Assembly (NCBI GenBank): GCA_002104945.1
Contig: MCFH01000013.1
Span: 434,001-498,000, forward strand
DNA length: 64,000 bases
Direction of reading: 5' to 3'
From: Piromyces finnis
Taxonomy: Eukaryota > Neocallimastigomycota > Neocallimastigomycetes > Neocallimastigales > Neocallimastigaceae
The position numbers and the translations under genes were made by a program. The notes below the pieces were generated by a model. It was not told the DNA's origin and did not search any database. It saw nothing but the letters and a program-made list of their open reading frames with translations. Shown here in pieces: positions 23,183 through 36,203 of the stretch. Each line of letters opens with the position of its first letter. Position 1 is the stretch's first letter.

Positions 23183-26100
23183 TTATGAAATCATAAATTT
23201 TATCAATAACAATAAAACATTAAAAAAAAAAAACAATATACATTTTAAAAAATAAATTAAATAACAAAAGATATAATTGATATAATATATAATTACATTG
23301 AATTTTTATTTTTTGACATTTTAATATCCTCTATAGTAATATATTATAATTTTTTTATTATTTTCTTCCGTATCATTATTATTAGTTTTTAATTAGCCTT
23401 TAGTCTTTTTTTTTTTTTTATGAAAATAATCTCATTAGAATTTTTAAACTTTTTGTTTATAATACAAATGAAAATTAAATTTGTATTTAACCAAAGTCAT
23501 ATTTTTATCTTTTAGTTCTTTTTTTTTTTTTATAGTTAACAAATTACCTTTTTTTTTCATAATTATTATCTATAACAAAATGTTTTGTATTTCTAGATTT
23601 ATTTTTTTAGTTATTTAATAAAATAGGAGTTTTGATGGCTTCATATCTATGTTAATGTCAAATGACGCTTTCCATCTTGTGCATGATGATGCCTTTATTA
23701 TATAATTTATAAACTATAATATTAGCTTTCACTTTTTATTGGTTCATAGAAAATTTTAAAATTTATTTATTTTTTCCAATTAATTTATTTTATTAATAAT
23801 TTTTCCCTTTGGGTATAAATCAAAAAATATATTAAGTAATATTAGTTGATTCTTATCCAATTATCTTTTAAGCTATTTTTATAAACATTTTTTCTTGGTA
23901 ATTTAGAATTTTTTTTATTCAAAAAAAAAAAAAAAAAAAAAACCTAAAATGATGTTATAATAAACAAATAAACAAAAAGATAAGAAATGATGAATAATAA
24001 AAAAAAGTCAATTTTATTAATTTTATTGCTTTCTTTTATTTGTTTTTGTATTTTTTTATTGATAAATGTATGGTTTGAATTGCTTATAATTTCTTCTTCT
24101 TAACTATTCTCCCAATTTATTTTACTACATAATAATGTAGCAATTTATTTATAAATTGAATTAATTAAATTTAAATGTATACAATTACATTTTGATAGTA
24201 ATTAAAAAGTTTTAACAAAATAAAAAAGTATTTTTTAAATAAAGGAAAACAGAATTTTTATATAATTTCTCTATATTTTTTTAAAATTTCTAAATACATG
24301 GCATTTCATATTTGTATACAACTTCTATGTGCGTTACTATTTATTTGTAATATTATTCTGTTATATACAATAATAAATAATAATAATATGCCATATCATT
24401 ATTGATATTAAAAAAAAAAAAAAAAAGCCTACTGCATTGACTGCATTAATATTTCTTGCCATATAATTAATATTATTAAGAATATATTTTATTAGGATTA
24501 TCTTTCCATTAAAAAAAATTCATTGATCTTTATGATAAAACGGATACTTTAATTATCATGTAGAATTACTAAAAGTTACTATTTCTTTCTTTACATTTAA
24601 TTTTTATAATTATTATTTAGTTAAACTACATTATATAATACTGTTTTATAATATTTTATAATATTTTATATTAGAATACCTTTAGTAAGATATAAAAGTT
24701 TTTTTTTTTATGGCCAAAATTTTTAATTGGCAGATTTTTTCTTATTCTTTAAATTTCTATTAGGCCAAATTTTAATAGAAAAAATAAAGTTTTTAATTAA
24801 TTAAAAATCACCACTTACAAAAAAATTTTTTTAAAAAAATTAATTAAAAAAAAAAAAGGTAAATTTAACCAGAAAAAAATTTTTTTAACAGAAAAAAGTT
24901 CTGTATAATTTAAAAAAAAAAAAATACAAACAAACCATAATTTTTGGTTTTTAAGAAAAGAAAAACAATTCTAGTTGTAATTTTAAATTATTATAGTTTT
25001 AAATTAATTCAAATATAAAGAAAAAAAGTTGAACTCTTTCAACTGCCTGCTATTAACCTAACCACAACCAGCCTTTTTTTTTATTTACGCTGTAGAATGT
25101 ACTATGTACTAAAATTCATTAAATATATTAATACAATAAATCTATTTACTCTATCATATATTATTTAATTGTAATACATTACATTATATTGTACAATAAT
25201 GAGAATAGCTAAATTAAAAAAAAAATATTAATTGCTAATAAAAAAGAAGACTTCGTGAAAAACGCCATTTTATTGGTATATAATAATAAAACTTTTCAGA
25301 GTGATGATGATGAACGAATGAATGATAGTGAATAAATGAATTATGAATGAATGAGTGATGAAGGATAATGATTCTTGTTATTATTTCTTTTTGTTTTAAT
25401 CCTATGTGCTTTATATTTGAAAAAGGTCACGCCTTACCATGTAGCATGCTTTTTTTTTTTATTTATTAAAAAAAAAAGTTCATAGTAATTAATAATTTTT
25501 AATAGAAGATGGATCCAATAAATTTTTTAATATATCAATGAATGATTAAATAAATCAATGAATGAAAAATAAAGAAGATTAATTAAATAAATGAATGAAT
25601 GGTTAAATAATAAAATAAATAACTTAATGAAAGTGGTCATATTTAAATATAAAATAAACATATGATTTATTCTATTTAATGTTATGAAAAAAAAAAAAGT
25701 AAATTTTCTATGAAGTTGTGGTTTAAGCAAAGGAAGAGTTTATTGATAAATTTAAATAAAAGAAAGAACGAAGGAAATAGGAATAAGCCTAATTACTATT
25801 AAACAACCATCAGCGTAAAAGTAATTAGAAACATCTAAAGCATAGAAAAATAGGAATAGAATTTATTTTCTTACCACAAATTTTTACTTATGAACTTTAT
25901 GATTTTTCCTATATATATAATCCTATTTAGTATATATATTGTATTTAATTTATATTGTATAATTTATTTTAATATATGTTTTATATATAATATCATTAAT
26001 TTTATTTTCTATTTTATTCTCAAAAAAAAAAACTAGTTTGAAAATCCTAATTCATATAATTAATATATTATGGAGTCTATTTTAATATATTATATAATTG

Positions 26101-26901
26101 AAAGTTTTCTATTCACATTGATTTCATCATGAATAAACAAAAGTTTTCAATGAGTTTATATCATTGCATATATTTGTAATCTATTTGTAATATATTGATA
26201 TTTGATATTTATAATATATAAATTTTAAATTTAATTTAATTACCGTAGTATATCAAATTATTAGGAAAAACATCAAATTAATTCATCATTATCATATATT
26301 ATAATATATGAAGAATAGTATTCAATGTTATTTGTTGACAGAATATAATAGATTGATTTATTTAGATTAATAAATTCATTCATTTAATTAATTTTAAAAA
26401 ATATAAAAAGAACAACATTTGGCTAGTTTTAAAATTTTTATATATTAACTCTCGGTTAAAGTAAAAAAAAAAAAAAAAAAACTTTTTTAAAGAAAAAGAT
26501 ATCTTTTTAGGCAGAAAGCTTTAGTAATTTTATTAGTAAAAGAAGAAAAAAAATTCATCATGAATTGTAATATTAAATATCAAAATAAAATAGAAAAAAG
26601 TCAACCTGAAGCCATAAAAGATAGAAAAAATAATGAATAATTTTTTTTACAATATTAAATTGAAAAAAACACGCCAATTATTATAATTTTTTAAAGTGAA
26701 AAATATCAAGATAAAAATAACTATTATAATATTTTAATATTAAAAGCATTTTCAATACAAAAAATTGTTTATATTTTTAAGAGTAAAAAATAACTTTTTA
26801 AATACTTAATTTTAAATAATACAATAAAAAAAAAAGGCAAAAAAAAATCTTTTTTATATAAATAGTATATTAAATAACTTTAAATAAATTAAAAACCAAA
26901 A
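23183..26901. other. Long intergenic region, A/T-rich
   Basis: About 3.7 kb with no supportable gene on either strand. It contains homopolymers, TATAATATTTTA repeats near 24645-24672, and two clusters of ATGAATGAA-type words (25310-25365 and 25535-25605). A few short patches are less A/T-rich (23630-23695, 25030-25075 and 25425-25450) but carry no open frame, tRNA or other feature I can name. Confidence 0.55.
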
Positions 26902-27474
26902 ATGAACGTTGATTTAAATTGGTGCCCTTGTGGAAAACAATTTCACGGAGAAGGAATGTATTGCTCCAATGCTTGCTACTTGAAAGACTTAACTTCCAAT
27001 AATCTTAAAAAGGATTTCTTCTATTCAGATAATATCTACCAAAAGAATTTCTCTAAATATATGAATATTACTACTACTGCCGCTTATGTTAAAGTTCCTG
27101 ATGTTAAAAATATGATTCTTTCTGCTTCTAATAATTTAGCTTTTAAAAATCGTAAAAAGCATCAATCTAATTATTATTACAATGGAAATTATAATCACAG
27201 TCACGGTCATAGTTATAATGTTCAAAATTATACCAGTAATTTAGCAAGTTCTTATGAAAGTAATACAAGTACAATTGATGATTATTTTAAGAAACAAACT
27301 TTTACCAAAGTGGAAGATATTCCAAAACAAAATGAAACTCTTTTAAAATCAAAAATTGATGAAAATGTCAAGGAAAAAACTGAAACTAAAAGTTATAATA
27401 GTCGTTCAAGTTATAAAATAGAAGCAGTTTATCCTGTTCAAAACTTTACCAGAAATACCATTGCAGTATATTAA
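26902..27474 (+). CDS. Ecl1-like small zinc-binding protein
   Basis: Single-exon frame of 190 residues. The extreme N-terminus carries W7-C8-P-C10-G, then Y20-C21-S-x2-C25 followed by 'YLKDL'. This is the layout of the fungal Ecl1/Ecl2/Ecl3 family: an N-terminal 'C-x2-CG...LYCS-x2-C..D' motif, with the first Cys pair here one residue closer than usual. The remainder is Asn/Tyr/Ser-rich with an 'NHSHGHSYN' His cluster near residue 97, and looks disordered. Ecl1-family proteins are small nuclear or cytosolic zinc-binding proteins linked to nutrient limitation, zinc starvation and chronological lifespan in yeasts. Assignment rests on about 25 residues; an unrelated small zinc finger is possible. 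Confidence 0.55.
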   Translation: MNVDLNWCPCGKQFHGEGMYCSNACYLKDLTSNNLKKDFFYSDNIYQKNFSKYMNITTTAAYVKVPDVKNMILSASNNLAFKNRKKHQSNYYYNGNYNHSHGHSYNVQNYTSNLASSYESNTSTIDDYFKKQTFTKVEDIPKQNETLLKSKIDENVKEKTETKSYNSRSSYKIEAVYPVQNFTRNTIAVY

Positions 27475-27787
27475 AAAAAAAAAGGCAAGATGAATTCTAT
27501 TATGCAGTAATCTATTAGAAATAATTAAAGGGAAATGAAGAGAACTAGAAAAAAAAAACTAAATATATTTTCAAACATTACTAATATATTGGTTTTTAAA
27601 GCAAAAAAAAAAAAATTTTTTTTATTATTTATTTTTTTACAATATTTTTAATAATTAATTTTTATTTTTTATTTTAACACAAATGCAAATTCATAATTAA
27701 TAAATAAATAAATATAATATAAAAAAAATTGTTTAAATATTAAAAATTTACCAAATTGTTGTATATTTTATAAATTTGAAAGAAGTG

Positions 27788-27827
<40 letters not shown>

Positions 27828-28731
27828 ATTCCTATAGCGTACAAAAATCTCATGTTTTTATATAATACAAAAAAAAATAAATAATTTATTTTAAACCTAT
27901 GATATTATTATATGGAAGATCCATCAAATTTATCAATATAAATTTACATTTCAAAATTTCAAAATGAAATATAAATGTAATTAGGATCATTATTTTTGAT
28001 GGTTACTTAAAAAAAAAAAATTAATCTTTAAAAACTTTTACAAACAGAAATAAAAAAAAAAAAAAAAAAATACATTATAATAAATGGTTTTTTCTTACTT
28101 TTAATGAAAAAGTACTATAATACATTTTAACCTTTTTTTTTTTATATATTTATTTATTTTATTTATTTATACTTTTAGGATTTATTACTTGAAGATTTAA
28201 TTTGGATTTTAATTGATATATTTTAATTATTTTAATTATTTTATTTTATTTTAATTATTTTTTTTTTTTTATATACTTTTTTCTTATATTAAAATAAAAA
28301 ATAAATAAAAAAAAAAAAAAAGGGAGAGTAAAAAACTATTTTATAAAAAAAATCAATATAAAAGTTTTTTTTTTTTTTGTTCTATAAAATTTTTCTTTTA
28401 AAAAAAAAAAAAAAGAGATGAACCTATATTGAATTTTATTATACATAGTTTAAATTATATAGTATATTATTGCTATTTTTTTTTTGTTTTGTTTTGGTTA
28501 ATGTTAATCTATTTTTTAAAATTAAATAATGATAAAAATAGTTTAATATTTATGAAATAAATAAAAAGATTTGCTTTTTTTTTTTTTTTTTTTTTTGTAA
28601 GTTTTACTCTATCATAAATTATTTACCAGAAATTGTTATTATTAAATTGCTGCTTTTTATATATATTATTATTATTACTATTAATTAAATGGTTGTTAAA
28701 TTAGATTGAAAAAAAAAAAAAAAAAAAAAAC
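27475..28731. other. Intergenic between convergent genes
   Basis: About 1.25 kb between the 3' ends of the Ecl1-like gene (plus) and the Hook gene (minus). It contains a (TA)n run at 27791-27823 and many poly-A and poly-T tracts. No gene is seen. Confidence 0.6.
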
Positions 28732-30183
28732 TTAATGTCTAAATTGTAAAATATTATTTTCTAAATTTTTTCTTTCTCTACCAAGAAAAGAAGTCTTTTC
28801 ATTATTTCTACTCATATCAATGTTAGTTTGAGTAGCACGAATAGACATACGGTACCAGGCGTAGGACATTAATTTTAATTCACGTTCATAAATTTCCTTT
28901 TGTGATTTCATTTCATTTTCCATAACAATAATTTCATGTTCGTAACTTTCTTTAATTTTCTATTAAAATGAAATGGGAAAAAAAAAAAAAAAAAAAAAAA
29001 ACAATAATTAAAATAAATATTAATCATATAAATATAAAATAGTAAAGTTATACATTAATATATATAAATATTATTCATTATTAAATGTATTATTTCTTAA
29101 GGGTTGGTAAATATAATTGCATAAAAAAAAAACTTACAGCTTCTTCAGCCTTTTGTCTCTTGAATTTGGTATCTAAATTGGTAATATACTATAAAATAAA
29201 ATTATTAAAAAAAAAAAAAAATTAAATAATTTATTATTAATATATCTATTATTACGTATGACGTTATATATTTCTATAGATAGATAGATATTCTTTCTTC
29301 TTTACTACTTACTTGTCTAGCAATATTTAATGTTTTTTGTAATTCAGTAACCTTTTCATTAGAAACATAATATTTAGAAGAAATACTAGCTAATTTTGAA
29401 CTCATATCATTCTTATCACCTTCGTTTATGGAACGTAAAGTATTGTTTAAGTTCCTATAAAATAAAATTATTTTTATTAAGACATAGATGTTATTTTGTC
29501 ATTAAATATATAAATAAATACAGTATAAAATTTTAAATTTTAAATTGTTTTAATGAGTAAATTGTTTGTTTAACCCGCTACATACTTATTTATACTCTTT
29601 TGATTTTCATTTTGTTCTTTAAGATCATTTTCAGATGCCTTTAACTTTTCAATTTCTTCCTTTAATCTTTTAATTTCATCTTTTTGAGAATTATTTTCGG
29701 CTTCAACATTCTTCATTTTAGCAACAAGATCCTTATTTTCATTTTGTAAATCAAAGAATGCACCAGAAGTGGTTATATCACCACCAGCTCTTTCAATTTC
29801 AATTGCATTTTCATAATTTTTTAACTTGTTATTTAACTTGTTAATTTCATCAATATATTCATTAATAATCTTTCTGCTATTAATTCCTATGCTTTTTTTT
29901 TAAAAAAAAATAATAATAACAATAATTTTATATCATTAAATAGAGTTACATACATATATAATATTTACATGAAGATAATAATAAAAAAAAATATTATTCA
30001 TATTAATAAATTATTCAACGTTATGATGTTGGATTACTTTTTAAATTTAATTCTATATTTTATTTACCTATCCCCATTTATGTTTTGGTTTAATTCACCT
30101 TTAAGCTTTAAGTTTTCTTGATAAACCTTCATATAATCCTAAAATATTGGTTTTATTAATAAATATATATATATATATATATA

Positions 30184-30223
<40 letters not shown>

Positions 30224-31303
30224 ACATTCTATAAATTTGATTAACAAATAATAGTATTATTATTATTAAATGGACAGGTACATTTTCAAATTTTTCCTTC
30301 AAGTCAGTAATATTCTTAATTCTTTCTTGAGTTTCGGATACATTATTGCTTAATTTGATTTGTTCTTCTAATTCAGCAATCTTCATTTTTCTTTTTTTTT
30401 TTTTTTTTGTTTTGTTTTTTGTTTTGTTTATTTGTTGGATTTTAAATTAATAATAATAAATACACATGTCATTGAGAATAATCTAAACTAAAAACTTGCT
30501 ATATTATCAATATATTTTAAATATTAAAATAGAAAATACTTACAATTCAATTTCTTTACTATCACTGATTTGAGATGCAAGATTGATATCATCTATTTGG
30601 AATTAATAATTTTTATTGAAAATAAAAAATAAAAATAAAAAAAAGAGATGAATTAATAAAAAAAAAAAAAAAGGTTTAAAAAAATATAATAATATAATTA
30701 ATTCATTACCAGTATTTAAATCAACATTTGAAAGTTTTTCTTGAAGTTCTTGAATTAAATCGATACTATTAGCATTTTGTTCTTCTAATTCTTGAATCTT
30801 CTTTTCATTTTCAAGGATATCACGTTGAACAAGTTGAAGTTTATTTGATAAATCATTATTTCTTGCTTCTAAATTAATAATTTTTTCCTTATAATCTTTA
30901 GCTAATTGTTTTAAATTATTGAATTTAATGTGTTCTTCTTCTAAAGCTTGAAGATTTTCAGATTGTTCTCTACTTTCTTTTTGTAAATCCTACGGTAATA
31001 ATAAATATAATGATTTTTTATATTGATAATTTTGAAAAGCAAAGTATGAGTTATATTTTTTTTTCTTTTATTTTTTATTATATTATCGAGTGTTTCAAAG
31101 TGATATTAATTGTTAAATTTTACCTTGAATTGCTTAAGTAAAACTTCATTATCTTCTAACTTACGCTTGTACTTAGCAACTACTTCTTCAGAAGCATTTA
31201 AACGAATTTTCATATGATCAAATTCATCCATTTTATCCTTTAACATACCAGCTTCTTCGGCTTGTTGGGAAATTTCAATAATCTTATTTATTATTATTAA
31301 TTG

Positions 31304-31338
<35 letters not shown>

Positions 31339-32063
31339 TAACAAACGTTTCAAACTAAATAAAATGCTTTATGATTATTTTATTATTACTCTCTTTTCCA
31401 AACTATCAATAGTTTTTTGTTGTTGTTCATTTAATAATTCCATTTCTTGGCATTTATCTTCACTTAAACCTCTGTATAATAGAATAATATAAATAAAAAA
31501 ATAGATTAGTATATAAATAGATAAGAAAATAAATGAAATGTGTTAGTGATACTTAATAATTATAATTTAACACTTTATTATTTTAAATATTATTTTAATT
31601 CACTTACAATTGATTCTTTAAACTTGAAATTTCAGATTTTAAGATAGAATCAGTTTTGCCTAATTTATCAACTGCTTCTAATTGATCTTCAAAGTCTCTA
31701 ATTCTATCTTCTAAAATTTTCTTTTGTTCATTAATTCTTATCTATAAATTGAAATTATAAATTAATTAATCCCAGTTTATATATTTAATATATTTAATAA
31801 TATATCAATATTTGAAATCTGAATAAAGTAATAAGATTATTAAAAAAATAATATTAATTATTACATTTTCACGTTGAACAGATTCTAATTTTTTGGTAAG
31901 ATCTTTCTTCTTTTCATATAATTCATCTCTTTCAGCTTTTAATAATCTAATGGTAACTTCACTTTCATTTGGTTCATTGAAACTAATCATAATAGAATAT
32001 TATAAATTGAAAATATTAGATACACTATACTTTTTATTATAGTTATTATTATTATTATTATTA

Positions 32064-32102
<39 letters not shown>

Positions 32103-32999
32103 GAAGTATGTGTAAATGTTGTATATTATAATTACGTTTCATTAGTTTCATTGACTTTGGATAATTTATCCATAATCTAAACATATATATAATATATTAA
32201 TAAATAAATATTTTTTATGAATCAAAAAAAAAAAAAAAATTATATTTTATTTTTCTTACTTCTTCAATACTAATCATAATCCATTGTTGATTAGCTTGAC
32301 TTAAAGAAGTAATCTTAGAAATGTATTCTTTGTTCTTTTCAGATTGAACAGCTAATACTAGAATTAATTGAGCAAATTTGAGAATTTCAGTAGTATCTTT
32401 GTTCTTTGCAATCAAATTAAAATTTGGTGATTCAATTTCAATAATAGATTGTCCAAGTTCTTCGGCATAAAATCCTGAGACAATACCATATATTTTCTTT
32501 AAACGATTAAATATAACAACCCAATTTTCACTACTTTCATTTTCAACTGGTTGTGATTTAAACCAGGCTGGATTGCTTTAAAATAGAAAAATCAAATTAA
32601 TAATTATAATATATGTTTATATATATATGATAATATATATATTTTTATTAATAAAATTATAATTATAAATATCAAATGATGAATATATAAACATTAATTA
32701 ATAATAATATACTATTAGCTTTCATTTTATTATTCTTACATATCATTTAAAATTTCATTAAAAATAACACCATCATAAAGTTCTTCAATAGAATTAACCT
32801 TGTTTTTTAATTCAAAGGTATTTATCTATAGTTTATTTAAAAATTACAATATTTTTTTTATAAATTTTAAAATAAAAAAAATATAAAACATTAAAAGAAA
32901 ATATTCCTTTTTTTTATAATAATAGTGTAGTATATAATATATAGTATCTTCTAAACATACCCAGTTTATTATACTACTATCGAGGGTTTCGTTATTCAT
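28732..32999 (-). CDS. Hook-family dynein activating adaptor
   Basis: Sixteen exons on the minus strand: 32999-32961, 32825-32740, 32575-32260, 32176-32136, 31982-31865, 31741-31608, 31471-31390, 31282-31124, 30989-30710, 30592-30544, 30390-30282, 30138-30068, 29891-29586, 29454-29313, 29188-29138 and 28959-28732; 736 residues, near the usual Hook length. The N-terminal Hook domain (about 1-150) is clear: 'YDGVIFNEILNDINPAWF', 'NWVVIFNRLKKIYGIVSGFY' and 'DTTEILKFAQLILVLAVQSE'. A long coiled coil follows (about 160-690). The end carries 'SYAWYRMSIRATQTN...SFLGRERK', matching the conserved C-terminus that binds FTS/FHIP. Hook proteins link early endosomes to dynein-dynactin and activate processive motion. 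The exon 13 acceptor (AAAAG at 29892-29893) was chosen over a nearby ATAG because the latter puts a stop in frame. Confidence 0.9.
30164..30222. repeat. (AT)n then (ATT)n microsatellite in a Hook intron
   Basis: An AT dinucleotide run followed by about 12 ATT units inside the intron between exons 11 and 12 of the Hook gene. It is non-coding. Confidence 0.8.
32036..32102. repeat. (ATT)n microsatellite in a Hook intron
   Basis: About 20 ATT/TTA units with one ATC variant, in the intron between exons 4 and 5 of the Hook gene. Confidence 0.8.
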
Positions 33000-33160
33000 T
33001 TTGAAAAATTCCGCAATTATAAAAATAACTACTTTTAATTCCTTTTATTTATACTATAAGTAAATATGTAATGTATATAATATAAATATAATTTAGTTGT
33101 TATTACTAAAAAGAAAAGAAAAAAAAATAGAGAAAGAAAAAGGGCTAGAGAATGAAATGG

Positions 33161-33185
33161 ATTATTGTTGTTGTTGTTATTGTTG

Positions 33186-33276
<91 letters not shown>
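33161..33276. repeat. (TTG)n/(TTA)n microsatellite
   Basis: A few TTG units followed by about 30 TTA units, about 160 bp upstream of the Hook start codon on the opposite strand. The apparent poly-Ile frame is a repeat artefact. Confidence 0.85.
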
Positions 33277-34213
33277 TTATTTCGGTACTAAATACTTGAA
33301 TGTAAATTAATTTCAAAAGTTTACTAATTTTTTTATTGATGTAAATTAAATCTGAAATATGTAGTCGATTTTTATTTCATTTTCCTCATATCCATTGGCA
33401 GTAATTAGAAAATACAGTTATATATAATCCTTTAACATTTTGTTATTTCATTATAATTCTCACATAATACTATAATTTAATCTTTTTTTTCTGGTAATTT
33501 AGTATAAATAATATTAACGAAATATAATTTATTCTGTATACCCTATATTCTATATAAAAAATTTATTTATTAATAATTTTTGCTGAAACAAAGAATTAAA
33601 TCGAAATACACCTATATGTGCAAATATGAATGTTTAATGATTTCTGTAGTAAAAAAAAAAATAAAATAAAAAGGGTAGTTTTTTTTTTATATATTTTGTT
33701 CAAGTTATGTTTTTCGAAAATATTATATTTTATTGTTCAAAAGAAATATCTTTTGTACTTTGTTCTTTAACTTTTGATAATGTATTATTTAAATAATAAT
33801 ATCAAAAAAAAAAATTATATTAAACTAAATTGTAAATTTATTATTCCAAAGATATTTTTTTTTCTTTACTACCAACAACAAATGTTAATTATTACTTTAA
33901 TAGTTTACCTTTTTTTTTTTTATTATTTTTTTTTTTAAATAAAGAAGAAAAGATAAATATATTATTAATATAAAAAAATATAGTATAGAAAACTTTTTTT
34001 TTATTAAAAAATATTTTTAATTTCTTCTTTGTTTTATTATTTTTATTTTAATTTTGTTTTATTTCTTCTTTATTTCTTTATTTTAATTTTAAATGTTTTG
34101 ATTTTATATTTCTAAAAACAATTCAAAAAATATATAAAACAAAAAATGAAATATTTATATATACTTAATAATTATTAAATTAAATGAATAAATAATTATA
34201 TAACTAAATAAAA

Positions 34214-34508
<295 letters not shown>

Positions 34509-36203
34509 AATATTAACGAATAATAATTAACGACCACATTTTAAAAAAATAATTAATTAAATTACTAATTAATTATTATTTTTATGTTTTAAATTATATA
34601 AAATATTTAAAGTATATTATTAACTGATTTTATAATATATTAGAATATAATTATCATCTATTATAATAAAGTTTAAATTAAATATTTGAATCATATTATA
34701 TATATTTAAAATTAATATTATTATATAATATAAAGCTTATAAAAGGGCAAGAAAGCAAGTAAAAAAAAAATATTAGACATAATATAAAAAGACTGTTATA
34801 AATAGTATTATTATCATAATTACAATAGCATAATATTAATTAGTATAAATTAGATTATTACTATATTTAATAGTAAATTCATAATATATAATTATTAAAA
34901 TAATATAAAACAAGCATTCTTTTTCTTGTTTAATAATAGTTTTATATATAATTAAGCACTTACTTTTCTAAAAAGGTTTTAATCTAAAAAAAAAATACAA
35001 TGAATAAATGAACAAATTTAATACCTAAAATGCTAATAATAATAATTGATAGCATTAAATGCTTTTTAGTTTTTATATTTAATATAAAGACATAAAATTA
35101 GTTAACCATAATAACTTTTATTAATAAGCACTTGCTTCTTTTTACTTTATATTTAGCAAGCAAAAGTTTTTATATTTTTCAATGATAAAATAAATTTTTT
35201 TAAAAAATAATTATTAAAAATTTAATTTGAAACAAACCAATTATAATTTTAACCAATAAAATTTCTAAATGGTTAAACTTTAATTATTATGTTTTTCTTA
35301 CATTTTGAAATTTTGGTTTTAACAATAATATTATTATTGAAATAAAAAGGGAAAAAAGTGTAAATGTCTATTTAAATTTTCATACCTTAGGATAACATAG
35401 ATGAGTTGATGTATATACTTATTTACACCTTTATTATATATATAAAATATATAATTTACACATTTCAACTGTCTTTTCTTTTTTTTTTTAAAATTATTTT
35501 CGTTTATAATTTATTTTTTATTTATTACTTTTATGACAATTTATACTATTTTATTTTTTTTTCTTTCTTTTCTAAATGATTAATAAAAATATTATACTTG
35601 CTGATGAATTAAATAATATAAATAAAATAATAAGTTTAATATTATTATTTTCTTTCTTCTTTTTAAAAAAAAAACATTTCATTATATCTCATGAAATAAT
35701 ATAGAAAAAAAAAATAAAAAATATATAAACATATATAAGATATTGATATAGATTATTCATAGTAATTATAGTAATACTTTTAATAATATGTAAAAAAATA
35801 AAAATAGATTTCTTTACATTTTCTTTTTCTTTTTTTTTATTGTATTATGTTGGCATTCATATTCTATTATTATGAATATAAAATTTTATAAATAAAAAAG
35901 AAGAGGATTGACATTTATTTATTTATTTAATAATATAATGATAAAAGTATACTGAAAATAAATATAAAGTAATATTTATAAAAAAAAGTTTTTTTTTTTC
36001 CATAAATTATATTTATAATGGTGTTTTAATATTTTTCTAGACTTATTATTGCTGTCAATAAAAGTGGTGTGTTTTTATATTAAAAATTATTATTAGCAAC
36101 TACAGTTTAAACCATAATCCTAAAATAATAATGATAATATTTATAATTTTTTTGTTTATATATATATATATATATAGTTATTGTTTGTTTGTTTGTTTTT
36201 AAC

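Noticed and set aside
23183-26901. Searched for tRNA, 5S rRNA or extra defence genes beside the viperin-like gene
   Set aside because: No cloverleaf, internal promoter boxes or open frame could be supported; the region is A/T-rich non-coding.
33097-33291. Plus-strand frame ending in poly-Ile
   Set aside because: Its second half is the (TTA)n array, and the rest has no similarity or splice support.
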